From NCBI GenBank assembly GCA_023213315.1, contig JAKCPI010009509.1:62001-126000 (forward strand): a stretch of DNA of 64,000 bases, read 5' to 3'. The stretch's first letter is position 1; every line of letters starts with the position of its first letter. The stretch comes from Euborellia annulipes (Eukaryota; Arthropoda; Insecta; Dermaptera; Anisolabididae). The notes under the pieces were generated by a model. It ran no database searches. It was not told where the DNA came from and was given only the letters and a program-made list of their open reading frames with translations. Shown here in pieces: positions 11,246-20,820 of the stretch. A program made the translations under genes and the position numbers.

Positions 11246-11433
11246 GTATTCCTACATCTCCTGGATTCTATAACAATTCTTATCGGACTTTAACAAAGTC
11301 ATAGAGATATACCCAGTATATCTAACTAAGCTGTGAGTGTTATTCATTGGCGAGACCAAACGTCCTATGGCCCCCTGCCTAATTATTGTTTTTTTATTAT
11401 TAAATATTTTGGAAGCATTATTCTATTGCGAAC

Positions 11434-11544
11434 ATGTCTACTGCTACTAAATTAACAACTAGAAGCTATAAAAACTCCAATAAGTTTCGAGGGGCTGTTG
11501 AACCTGCACTAGTTAGAATTGTGAACGATATTTTTGATGAATGA
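11434..11544 (+). pseudogene. Small unidentified ORF upstream of a hammerhead-like unit
   Basis: Thirty-six codons start MSTATKLTTRSYKNSNKFRG and end IVNDIFDE-stop. An overlapping frame from 11,537 continues for about 35 codons (MNDLEMLKSEYFKKF, then WKLRATGIYKI). The join suggests one longer protein broken by a frameshift. The GIYKI string recalls the start of GIY-YIG endonucleases of Penelope-like elements, but it is too short to claim. The hammerhead-like core at 11,701 follows directly, so a retroelement origin is the most economical reading. Confidence 0.25.
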
Positions 11545-11697
11545 TCTTGAAATGCTTAAGAGTGAGTACTTCAAAAAGTTTGATTCGCTAGGACAGCCAA
11601 ATAAATGGAAGCTCAGAGCTACCGGTATTTATAAGATTTGAAGAAATTAGTGGCTGTTGTATTCAAACAATTGTACAATGTTTTCAGCTCGATAAAT

Positions 11698-11736
11698 GTA
11701 CTGATGAAGGCGTTATTTCATTAAAGCCGAAACTGT
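11698..11736 (+). ncRNA. Hammerhead-like core (Penelope-like type)
   Basis: CTGATGA at 11,701-11,707, a short GGC / GCC helix with a long AU-rich loop, then GAAAC at 11,729-11,733. The core boxes are intact. Helices I and III were not verified. Confidence 0.45.
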
Positions 11737-11904
11737 TTCCTAAACAGAGAGTTTTATTTCGTGGAGACTACCTGGCTGCCTGCTCCTTTCACCTCTTATT
11801 GTTTATTTATAAGCATACGCGTCATAACAATAAGATAATATTATGTCTAAATTATAAAATATATTAATAGTATATTATAGCCTATTTTCTTTAAACATAA
11901 TATC

Positions 11905-12125
11905 AATTTATATTAGAGAGTTTGGAATGACATACCCGTCGAGATTCGGAGATGCACACATTTCCCAGCCTCTTAGCCAGGCCGGGGATGGTTCCCGGGA
12001 TGAGAGGTTGCGGTCAATTGCCAGTCTATGTGTATACAAATGTCAACTACGGATTGTACACTAAGAGGAACAAATAAGCCCTATGTACATGAATTATAAT
12101 AAAAAATAAATGAAAATAAATAAAA
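11905..12125 (+). pseudogene. 3' end of a LINE (C-terminal ORF2 relic plus tail)
   Basis: From 11,917 the plus strand reads RVWNDIPVEIRR and then THFPAS. This is the WNxLP block that ends the ORF2 protein of Jockey/CR1-like elements after the reverse transcriptase. It is followed by a GC-rich 3' untranslated segment (GCCGGGGATGGTTCCCGGGA) and an A-rich AATAAA-containing tail ending near 12,125. Everything upstream is missing, as expected for a 5'-truncated insertion. Confidence 0.55.
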
Positions 12126-12790
12126 TATTAGATTAAAATAAAAATAGTTACACACACCTTCATAAACAAATGTTTGAGATTTAAGGAGAGAACTGAGCTC
12201 TAGTTATTTAATTATTAACATTGTGACGTCATCTCAAGTGAACAAAAAGAATATATATTTTTAGTATTCACCAAAAAAACAATCCTTCAACTGACAGAAA
12301 CAGAAATAAAATAGGAAAATTTTATAATTCCAACGAATAACGAAAAAATAAAATCATTGCTACATTTCAAATAATTTTTATTTTTCTCAAAAAAGTATGT
12401 ATTTTTTTAAATTTCGAAAATCAATTTAGACCTAAAATTTTTTTCACAATATCTAAGGCCGCCGATAACACACATGTGCTGGTCACATCATTTCATATTT
12501 ATGTTGGTAAAACAAGTTGTTGTTTTTTTAGAGAGAAAAACAAAACATTTGTTATTGGCATGAGTCAGTTTCTCTCTCTTTCGCCTCGGGCGGGCTTTCA
12601 AGGTACACACCGCTATAACCAAATTTTTATTTTATTCAATATTTGTGATCTTTCATATGTAGGCCCTATACCTATGTTATAATTTCGAACGCTACGAGAT
12701 TAATTGAACGTTTAAAATTCCATCTGATTGTGGCATTGCAACAATTATCCTTATCTTTAATTCGAATAAAATAGATTTTTTTTTATCTAA
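12126..12790. other. Gene-free stretch
   Basis: AT-rich. A frame of 68 codons at 12,476-12,682 has no motif. Confidence 0.45.
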
Positions 12791-12794
12791 AACA

Positions 12795-12870
12795 GGGGTG
12801 GCCAACCCGCGGCACTCCTTGAACATTTATTTTTGCGGCCCGCGAGATTCTAAGAAACAAACCTCTTGTA
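12795..12870. mobile_element. hAT (Charlie-like) terminus, solo
   Basis: CAGGGGTGGCCAACCCGCGG at 12,795 followed by a GCGGCCCGCGAGATTC block. This is the characteristic end of Charlie-type hAT elements. The partner end was not found. Confidence 0.5.
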
Positions 12871-12926
12871 AAATAAATATTTTTTAATGATATAATTTTT
12901 TGATTACATTTATATTTATATATTTC

Positions 12927-13335
12927 TTACTTTCTCTTACCCTATATATGAAATATATAGAGAAAAAGTATTGTGATCATGTCGAAAATTCGATGTCGAG
13001 ATTTTGATGGATATACCCGTTTTGCGGTCTCCTGAGTCCAAAAAAGTGAGTCCCGCAAATTAATCTGTCTGTGAACAAAATATCTCAGTAACGAAAACAG
13101 CTAAGAGGTTGAAATTTTAAATTTAAATTAGGCACCCCCCCCCAAGGGGTGAAAAATAATCTTTTGAACTAAGTCAGCCAAAAAGTACTAGTACTTTACT
13201 GATGTACTTTTTCAGTTTTTTCGATTTTTTCAAAATTCACGATTCAAATTCATAACTCAACTACTTTTTAGATGCTCTTTAAAAAGTATATCAGTGAAAT
13301 TTTTCGTGGAAATCGTTTGAAGTACACTTTTCTGA
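12927..13335 (+). repeat. R1 interspersed repeat, 3' truncated
   Basis: Begins with the TATA-loop end (TACTTTCTCTTACC, ATATATAGAGAAAAAGTATTG). It continues with ATTCGATGTCGAGATTTTGA, the GAGTCCAAAAAAGTGAG motif, CACCCC / GGGGTG and AAAAAGTACTAGTACTTTAC. It ends after a variant AAAAAGTATATCAGTGAAAT segment also seen at 39,835. The long hairpin is absent. A 105-codon frame over the 3' part is not a gene. Confidence 0.85.
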
Positions 13336-14065
13336 TGTGGATGCCTTTGTCTTTGCCGAAGTGTGCTGTGACAGTCTTTCATTTTACTTTCTTTTACCTA
13401 TATATTTTTAAGTCTTATTCAGCATCATATAGCCATTTTTGCTTAAATCAATTATTAATATTAAAATTCATTAAACATTTTTATATTACTGACCTAATGG
13501 CCTATTTTATTTTATTCATAAAAAGAGTCAGTCATTTGGTAGCATACTGCAATAAAAAAGAGACCTTCATACGGTCATACGGACATTAAATTTTATTGCT
13601 ATTTGAGTAAATATTTTTAAATTTAAATATTTTATATAACTTGGATATTTCCATTTTACCTGTATCAGCAACCTTTATCTTACTTATTACGTACTAGATG
13701 AGCAGTGGCGGCTTAAGGGGGTGGCGAGCAGCGGGGCAATTGCCCAGGGCTCACACTTGCAGGCGTCCTTCTAAGGGAAATGACTGCATTATTTATTTAT
13801 TTATATAGGATAAGAGAAAGTAAAGATGGCGTTTGCCAATTTCTTTTAAGACATAGTAACTGCTCGCATTAATATACTATATGCATAGAATTGATATCTC
13901 GTCTAATTGGACATATTTCAACAACTGTTATTATATATTTCTAATTCTAACACTTTGTGAAAATTTGAAATTTTATTTTTTATACTGACAGTACTTCTGG
14001 TACCTAAATATTCTTTTCAATTTGTATTTCTGATTTGACGATGATTTGTGATGTATGATTTATTG
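13336..14065. other. Gene-free stretch with transposon scraps
   Basis: CAGTGGCGGCTTAAGGGGGT at 13,707 looks like a hAT end related to the elements at 35.4 and 47.4 kb. A solo R1 end (GGATAAGAGAAAGTAAAGA) lies at 13,808-13,826. Confidence 0.45.
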
Positions 14066-14068
14066 TTT

Positions 14069-14152
14069 TTACTTTCTCTTACCTATATATATATATCCCG
14101 TGAGCCCGTAAAAAGTGGTTTTTTCGTCTGTGTGTGTCTGTGAACAAAATAT
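14069..14152 (+). repeat. R1 repeat, left part (split by LINE)
   Basis: The R1 TATA-loop end runs into CTGTGAACAAAATAT (14,138-14,152). The same R1 copy resumes at 17,764 after the LINE. The two halves join in register with the family consensus. Confidence 0.85.
14138..14152 (+). repeat. Target-site duplication, copy 1
   Basis: CTGTGAACAAAATAT, identical to 17,749-17,763. Confidence 0.92.
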
Positions 14153-14348
14153 AATAATAATAATAATAATAATGCTTGTTTTATTTGAAACAAAAATTAG
14201 TTACAGTTTGTATTATTTTGATGTTGCTTTTTGCAACAATTTTATAATAAATTTACAATAAAAATACCAAAAGAAATTACAGGCGTTTACACGTTGGTCT
14301 TGACAGACCGTCCGCTTAATGGGAAAAGAGGGGGTGGTTTACGGGTGA

Positions 14349-14711
14349 CTAAAAATTAAATTCTTGAATTAACGTCCATCTAAAACCCCAAGCTTCAGCA
14401 GCAAATCTGGCCAAACTGTTCCAATCTCTGCCGTTCATAAAATCTTTGAACTCCTCTTCTGATAGGCGATCTTTACCTAACCACCGCCGTCGAATATATT
14501 TAAGAATTGGGCATATAGCGACAAAATGAGACACTGTTTCATCTTCGTTTAAACAGCAGAGTGAGCATTTATGGATTTTCCCAATCATCCAGGGCTGATA
14601 ATTCAAGCAGACCGCTTCCCCACGGAGCTTGAAAATCCACTTCTTGTTTCTCCAGCTGCAGTTTTTATCAGAAATGTAAGTTTTATTGCCCCTACCCAGG
14701 TCCAAGTCCAA
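14349..14711 (-). pseudogene. LINE ORF2 C-terminal segment with zinc knuckle
   Basis: About 120 codons ending in EFNF-stop at 14,349. It contains CSLCC and then H and C in a CX2CX9HX4C arrangement (CSLC ... SHFVAIC), the nucleic-acid-binding knuckle found after the reverse transcriptase in R1/I-type ORF2 proteins. It lies one frame away from the reverse transcriptase segment. The joint is at about 14,712, where AAAG on the minus strand lacks one A. Adding that one base would keep the frame open through the knuckle. Nothing else in the segment is broken. Confidence 0.85.
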
Positions 14712-16432
14712 CTCTTTATATATGGTATGAAAGGATGCTTCTTTGGCCTTTTTTTTGCATCGAGGAAGTAATTTTCTTGAACTCGGTTAATTAGTTCCGT
14801 CAAGGATATTTTTCGATCCTCAGATCTTATATCAAGTTCTAGAGAAAGTCCAGCTGCCAAATTCATTAGATATCTGTACCAAAACACATTCTTGGAGATG
14901 GTCAGAAGCGCAATTCTTTTAGGTAGTCTGTTGTTTGGCATATTCAATACTTTTATCACATAGTTTATATGCAATTTTAATGTGTATGAGTACATAGACT
15001 CAAAACCGGTTTCTAATGTCAATACATAGTTGGGAGTGTTATATGGCAGACCAAATATTTTTTTTATAAAGGTTCGCAGTAGTTTTTCTGTGTCGTCGGA
15101 TTTCTGGAAACCCCACACTTGTGCGGCATAACACATTGTTGATCTGGCTACTGCATTGAAGACCTGCAGTTTTGCGGTTATTGGGATTATACTGTTTGTC
15201 ATTAAACAGTTTAATCCTGAATGGAGAGCATGTTTGGACGATGTCAGTTTTTCTTTAATGTGCGGTACGAAGCTGAGGGTGGGTGTCATAATTACTCCTA
15301 AATATTTATATCTGTTTACCACTTCTATTCTTTTTGAGTTGAAGGTCCACCATTCATCCTTAGCCAGTTTACCCCCTCTTCGAAAAACCATTATTTTAGA
15401 TTTGTCTAAATTAACATTTAAGTTCCATTTCCCGCAATAATGTTCTAAATTCTGTATCATCTTCTGCAGGGTTCTCGCCGAATCCGCCAACAGCACCGCA
15501 TCATCCGCATAGAGCAATGTTCGAACGATCTCCTCCCCCACTTGGCTTCCACCTTCGAGATTGTCATGTAAATCATTTAAAAAAAGTGAAAATAGTAAGG
15601 GAGAGAGTAAACAACCTTGGCGAAGGCCCGTGGTTGTTTCAAAACTTTCAGAGATATTTCCATTACACCATATTCCAGACTCCGTGTTCACATAAAGGTT
15701 TTTTAAGCAGTTTAAAAATTTGGTGGATATACCCATACAGGAAAGTTTATACAACAGCGAGGGACGCACAATACTGTCAAAAGCTGCAGAAAAATCCACA
15801 AAAAAGCAATAGAGTTTTCCTTTTTTTTCTCTGATTTTTAGTTCTATAATACTAGAAAGGTTGAAAACATTGTCTACAGTTGAGTAGTTTTTTCTAAAAC
15901 CGGCTTGATATTCGTTTAGCAAATTATTGCCTTCTGTCCATACACTCAGTCTATTCAGCAGGAGACCCGTAAACAATTTAGAAATTGCATCCAGCAAGGA
16001 AATACCTCTGTAGTTGGAGACTACCTCCTGATTCCCTTTTTTAAATAAAGGAAGTACAATTGATTTTTTAAATGCACTTGGTATCTTCCCACTGTTATAA
16101 ATTTTATTAAATAGGCCGAGTAGATGTTTTAATAATTCGGGAGGGGCATGTTTGTAAAATTCATATGGTATCCGATCGTACCCTGAAGCTTTATTGGCTT
16201 TCGCCCTTGTTAATACCCCTTCCAGCTCTCCTAGATTGAATTCTTGGTCTAAAAAAGGATCTTCTATTAAAGGTTCTGCATAGGAGATAGATGCCGACAG
16301 TATTGGGGGGTTTAGAAGTAGCTTAAAGTAGGTAATCCACTCAGGCGTGCTTATTGAATTAAAAATTCTAGGCCGAAGAACTCTAAATTCAGAGACAATG
16401 TTCCAAAAGTCTTTCGTATTTCTAACTTCCAT
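14603..16432 (-). pseudogene. LINE ORF2 reverse transcriptase segment
   Basis: A 609-codon frame. Numbering from its first Met, the reverse transcriptase blocks are NKASGYDRIPYEFY (80-93), YRGISLLDAISKLF (141-154), YQAGFRKNYSTVDNVF (175-190), VDFSAAFDS (212-220), GLRQGCLLSPLLFSLFLND (269-287) and the catalytic YADD at 308-311. The thumb and connector follow (YKYLGVIM, CYAAQVWGF). The last 36 or so residues (after about 573) are out of frame because of the lost A near 14,712. The true upstream sequence joins the endonuclease frame at about 16,460, so the Met at 16,432 is internal and not a real start. Confidence 0.92.
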
Positions 16433-16449
16433 TAACGATTTTTCAATTT

Positions 16450-17697
16450 TTAAAGTATATTCCTTTTTTTTACTTTATATGTTCTTTTTACTTCTTTGTT
16501 TGCCTCCAAATACAATTCTTTCAGATAATCGTTCTTATATCTCCTAAAGAGTTTCAATAATCTAAATGCATGATCTCTTACTTTTGCGCATTCCCTGGTA
16601 AACCAGTTTTGTTTTCTATAAGGTTTAGGTTTATTATTATTAATTACATTCTTTGTCGTTGTATTATAAATGCATTTCTTCAAGATTTCCAGTAACAATT
16701 CGCTATCATCAGAGAACTCAAGTTCTTCTTTAAAATGGTCCAGTTGAAACATGATTTTTTTTGAGTAGTCTCTTTCAATTTCTTTAGTCCACTTTAATTT
16801 CGGGAGGAGGTTTTCGGGTTTCTCTTTCATAGCTCCCATTTTCATAGTTAGAATCAAGGGTTGGTGATCTGAAAACAATTGGCTATCTATCTTCAGGTCT
16901 TGTACTACATCCAAACACTGTGCAGATACTGCCACCATATCTATAACTGAATGCCCCATGGCACCGATGAAGGTTAGCTCTCCGTTTATATCTCCTTTAG
17001 TTCTTCCATTTAATATTACCAAGCCAAAGTCGTTGCACAATTCTAGCAGTTTTCTTCCATTTTTATTTATTACATTATCGCAGGAATTTCTTTTTAAATT
17101 CATGAAGGGAGGAACAAGCAGAGTATCATTATCTAATTCTTGTTCTTGACCTATTCGTGCATTTGTATCTCCCATTAGTATTAAATTCATTTCCGGATTG
17201 TTACCAATGAATGTGTATAGTGCCGAGAAGTCTTCTTCCCAACGATTGCAATTAATGTAACAGGGTAGCAAGGCAATTGGAGCTCCTTCTTCAGGGGTTA
17301 TTTTGATAATGAAATAATTTTCTTGAGGCTCCAATGACACTTTATTATAAAATCTTGATGTTTTATTGACCCCTAACATTGTGCCACCACTAGCCCTACC
17401 AAATCTGTTCGTTTTCACTGCTTCAATCCATTCGATTGTGAAAGAAGAGAAATATTTGTTAAAATATTCCATATCATTATTTAACACAAATGTTTCTATG
17501 AGAATTATAACATCAAATGACTGAATGTAATCAAAGAAAGTAGGGGTATTAATTTTATTTTTTAAACCTGATATATTATAGGAAAGGATATTGATGTTGG
17601 TATTGTTATCTAATAGGATATTACAACTTATTTTGTTAAGGCGGTTTTTATTTTTTTTTAAAAGCGGACGGCCTGCTCTTTCTCACAAATCGTGGTT
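16450..17697 (-). pseudogene. LINE ORF2 apurinic-type endonuclease segment
   Basis: The frame is open from just after a TGA near 17,697 down to a premature stop at 16,450. It reads NINILSYNISGLKNK near 17,605 and ILIETFV near 17,500, then (numbering from the codon at 17,487) GDTNAR at 106-111, NGRKLLELCNDFGLVILNG at 143-161, a VIDMV motif at 181-185 and SDHQPL at 206-211. These are the metal-binding, catalytic and SDH blocks of APE-like nucleases that nick target DNA for priming. The stop results from an A run one base short (AAAAAAAGG). The other frame carries straight on into the reverse transcriptase. Confidence 0.9.
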
Positions 17698-17748
17698 TGT
17701 TATATCTTGAACATGTTCAAAATTCTCAGCTGCATCTGGATTATTACG

Positions 17749-17763
17749 CTGTGAACAAAATAT
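17749..17763 (+). repeat. Target-site duplication, copy 2
   Basis: CTGTGAACAAAATAT, identical to 14,138-14,152. Confidence 0.92.
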
Positions 17764-18274
17764 CTCAAGAACGAAAAGGAGGTTGAAATTTTATTATATT
17801 TTTTTTTTATATTTAAGTTACGTACCCCCTGGGAGGTAACACGAAGCTTTTTAACAAAATCGGCCAAAAAGTACTTGGCTGATGTACTTTATCAGTTTTT
17901 TTTTTTTTTTTTTAGATTTTCTCGAAATTAGCTTCAACGATTTTGATTAAAAATCAAAAATCAATTATTTTTACTTTCTCGTACCCTATATATTTTAGAT
18001 GCTCTTTAAAATGTATATTCTCATTTTGTCATTGAAATCTTTTGAAGCACACTTTATTTTTGTACTTCATAGTAAAGATAGGAGAAATGGTTGTCATGGT
18101 AACAAAATATAAATATTTTCCCCCGGTTATAAATTTTACATTTTGAATTTTAATATATCGGCGGAAACAATATGTCGACACAAAAAATCTGGTGTGACAA
18201 GCACACAACACCACTTTCGATTACCGAAGGTAAGAGAAAGTTTTGTGCTGTGCGACAGTCACACCAAATTTTTT
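17764..18274 (+). repeat. R1 repeat, right part with complete hairpin
   Basis: Continues the copy interrupted by the LINE through AAAAAGTACTTGGCTGATGT and GAAGCACACTTTATTTTTGT to the terminal hairpin (18,184-18,274). The hairpin pairs AATCTGGTGTGAC with GTCACACCAAATT and has GGTAAGAGAAAGTT in the returning arm. At 17,968-17,990 it has an extra ACTTTCTCGTACCCTATATA inserted in mid-body, a copy of the R1 terminal motif where it does not belong. Confidence 0.85.
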
Positions 18275-18275
18275 G

Positions 18276-18312
18276 CTTTGAAGATGGTCCCGATCGGGAC
18301 CGAAAGGTCAAC
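18276..18312 (+). ncRNA. Hammerhead-like core abutting R1 hairpin
   Basis: TGAAGATGGTCCCGATCGGG then ACCGAAAGGTC. It has a TGAAGA box, a perfect GGUCCC / GGGACC helix closed by GAUC, and GAAA. An ACAATAAACAAAC tail like that at 27,095 follows. It is probably a Penelope-like terminal fragment. Confidence 0.5.
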
Positions 18313-19049
18313 AACGAGAACAATAAACAAACTTCTTTTCTTTCTACTACATCTATTTTAAAATTCATTGATTTGTTTTTTTTATTCGGAGCCAATTAAA
18401 GTTTTGAACAAAGTCTGCCCTTGCAAGTGACAAAACAAATATTTTAGAGGGGAAAAAAAAATAAAAATGAATTGATCATCTTAAAATAAATATAAGAGAC
18501 AAATTTCTCAATTTTTTCGATCCTATGTAAACTGAACTCCCCCAGAAAGATAGACTTGTTTAAATATTTCAAACAATCAATAAAAAAGAAAAAAAAAACT
18601 CGGGCGAAATCTGTTGACCTCCAAACAGTTCTGTATACATTTTATCCAAATATTGACATTGTTTAGAGCTCCGCTTATGTTAGTTTAGAGGCATTTGTTA
18701 ACTTGAGGGTAGAATTTGACGCGCTGTTACCATTTCCTTAAACGAACTTTGAATTTGTTGAACACAAAAAAAAAAAATGAAATCATTTGAAATTTATGAA
18801 TAATCTATTAATTACATGGGCGTACCGTGAATTTATGGGGCCTGGGGTCATATAACCCACAACTAGTTTTAGCCCACCTATGTAATTAATCAAACTAATT
18901 GCCATTTTTTCAAAAAAACTGTTTTATAAAATGCTATATACGGTATATGAACAAATTAGGACAATAAAATATTTTATTTATTTTCTCAAACAGCCAACTA
19001 TAATGGAAAGAACTGAGTCGATTGTTGTCCTGCTTGAGGATTTGTTTAC
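18313..19049. other. Gene-free stretch
   Basis: AT-rich. Near 18,815-18,895 ATTAATTACAT and ATGTAATTAAT form a short inverted pair around GGGCGTACCGTG / TAGCCCACC, perhaps a small degraded element. Confidence 0.4.
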
Positions 19050-19288
19050 ATTCATGGAATACACAAATGAAAAGAATACATAAATATTTCTCTATACATT
19101 TCCTATTGGAGAAATCGTAACTTTAAAAATTAATAACGCAAAAAGTTATGGGAATTTCGGGATGAAAATAATTTTCCTGTAATCCCGAGAAGGTCCTCTT
19201 TATGCATAAAAAATTTCATTTCAAAATTCCAACGGGAAGTTGCCTAAATAGAGCGTGACAGACAGACGGACATTAGTGAATTATATAT
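19050..19288 (-). repeat. R3 interspersed repeat, copy 2
   Basis: Minus-oriented copy. Landmarks are AAATTCCAACGGGAAGTTGC, AGAGCGTGACAGACAGACGG and ATTAGTGAATTATATATATA. At 19,050-19,100 the segment TTTACATTCATGGAATACAC matches the 3' part of copy 3. Confidence 0.78.
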
Positions 19289-19674
19289 ATAGATTATTAA
19301 ATTAGTATTAAATAATTTCTTAAATTAGGCTTTAGGCCCCTTATTTTGCTTTCGTTCATTATTTTTTTATATGCATTTATACAGTATAGAAAGTAAGGAG
19401 ATCGTGAAAATTTTAACCCCTCTAAAATTTTTTTATTTTTTTTTTTATACTTTTCTCAAAGCTTGAATATTCGTCATAAGACATCCCTATTAAATAGACA
19501 AAACAAATATCTTTTTTGGTAAGATTTTGCATAACTAGCAGGCGTTCTTGATTCGTGGCTCCTCTCTCAGCTTTAACAGCTTCTCTCGCTCTCTATTGAG
19601 CCGGCTACCACTAAAGTTAATAACTCATTATCAATTAAAATGCAGCAAGGATTAAGATCTGGGGAAATTTATAT
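19289..19674. other. No gene; hAT-like relic
   Basis: The 19,555-19,660 part (GTGGCTCCTCTCTC, CATTATCAATTAAAATG) resembles the distal part of the hAT-like relic at 8.45 kb. Confidence 0.35.
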
Positions 19675-19960
19675 GAAAAATCTGGTGTGACTGGCGCACA
19701 GCACACAACTTTCTCTTACCCTTCGGTAAGAGAAAGTTGTGCACTGTGCTGGTCACACCAGATTTTTTGTGTCGAGATATATTTAGTTTCCCATAGCACC
19801 TTAGTTTCAAACTTGCATTTTAAATGTTGATTGCTTGAAATAAACTATGGTTATTTTTCAAAATTTTAATCTCATATTTGGACATTTTGTACACAATATA
19901 GATTCGTAAATAAATACAAAATTTCATAAGAATTGGAAAAAAAATTTTAAATGCGTAAAA
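19675..19960. repeat. R1b repeat with very strong hairpin
   Basis: AATCTGGTGTGACTGGCGCA begins an arm of about 40 bp that returns as GCACTGTGCTGGTCACACCA and then GATT around a CCTTCGG loop. Both arms contain CTTTCTCTTACC or its complement. After the hairpin it reads TTAGTTTCCCATAGCACCTT, the R1b body, not the R1 body. Confidence 0.75.
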
Positions 19961-20164
19961 AGTTCCAAAGGGGACCCCCTTTTGAATCGAAATTAACATA
20001 CAAATCCCTATAGGAAATTAACATTGGCCAAATGCGAAGATAAGGTAGAAAAATTTAAAACGCGTAGAAGAGAGAAGATAGTTTTGTGAGAGAGAGAGAT
20101 ATGTTTTCTCCGAAAAAAAAAATGGGCGTTTAAATAATAATTGATTTTTAATCTAATAAAAAGA

Positions 20165-20521
20165 AAAAGATTTAAATTCGGTTACCATGGCAACCAGTTC
20201 TATCTTTCCTATGAAGAACAAGAGTAAAGTGTGCTTCAAACAATTTTGAGGGCAAAACGAGAATATACATTTGAAAGAGCATCTAAAAAATAATTGATTT
20301 TTGAATTTTAATCAAAATCGTTAGAGCGAATTTTGAGAAAATCGAAAAAAACTGAAAAAGTACATCAGTAAAGTACTAGTACTTTTTGGCCGATTTTGAT
20401 TAAAAGCTTATTTTTCCGGTCCCGGGGGTGTTTAACTTAAATATAAAATTTCAACCTCCTAGCTCAATTCCTTCATGCTTAAAATTGAACACACACAGAC
20501 ACACACACACACACACACACA

Positions 20522-20561
<40 letters not shown>

Positions 20562-20703
20562 CATGTGCGAAAACCACTTTTTTGGATTCAGGGGACCTCA
20601 AAACGTGAAGATCCATCAAAATCTCGACATCGAATTTTTGACATGAAACCAATACTTTCTCTCTATATATATATTACATATATACATAGGTAAGAGAAAG
20701 TAA
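20165..20703 (-). repeat. R1 repeat, minus orientation
   Basis: Runs from GGTTACCATGGCAACCAGTT through CTAGTACTTTTTGGCCGATT to ATCTCGACATCGAAT and the end AGGTAAGAGAAAGTA. The hairpin end is missing. A (CA)n plus (GACA)n microsatellite at 20,490-20,560 has expanded inside the GTCTGTCTGTG segment of the family. Confidence 0.88.
20490..20562. repeat. (CA)n / (GACA)n microsatellite
   Basis: About 30 bp of CA repeats followed by about ten GACA units. Frames that run through it are artefacts. Confidence 0.92.
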
Positions 20704-20820
20704 AAAATTCTTATTAAGGGCCAATATATCTCTTCTATGTTGTGACCGACTCTTCACCTATAGTAGCATCATTTCAACTTTTGCCTAGGGGGGAAAGCAA
20801 ACTATTTTTTCTTTAATTTT

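Larger units (their letters stand above)
14153..17748 (-). mobile_element. Non-LTR retrotransposon, 3.6 kb, 5' truncated
   Basis: An APE-type LINE on the minus strand. The 15-bp CTGTGAACAAAATAT occurs at 14,138-14,152 and 17,749-17,763, a perfect target-site duplication. The 3' end is an (ATT)n tail (plus-strand AATAAT at 14,153-14,173) after about 175 bp of 3' untranslated sequence. ORF2 has endonuclease, reverse transcriptase and a C-terminal zinc knuckle, with no RNase H. The frame at the 5' edge opens just before the endonuclease, so ORF1 was lost by truncation. Motif content places it in the R1/I/Jockey-like group; the clade needs a tree. Two single-base losses break the frame. Confidence 0.93.

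Noticed and set aside
13272..13589. 105-codon plus frame
   Set aside because: Its first third is R1 repeat sequence and the remainder is F/Y/L-rich AT-driven translation. No motif.
19675..19775. Rho-independent terminator
   Set aside because: The hairpin with T run would fit the pattern, but the window is eukaryotic and the hairpin is a dispersed repeat end.
20428..20693. 72-codon frames rich in TH and TDRQ
   Set aside because: Translations of the (CA)n and (GACA)n microsatellite.
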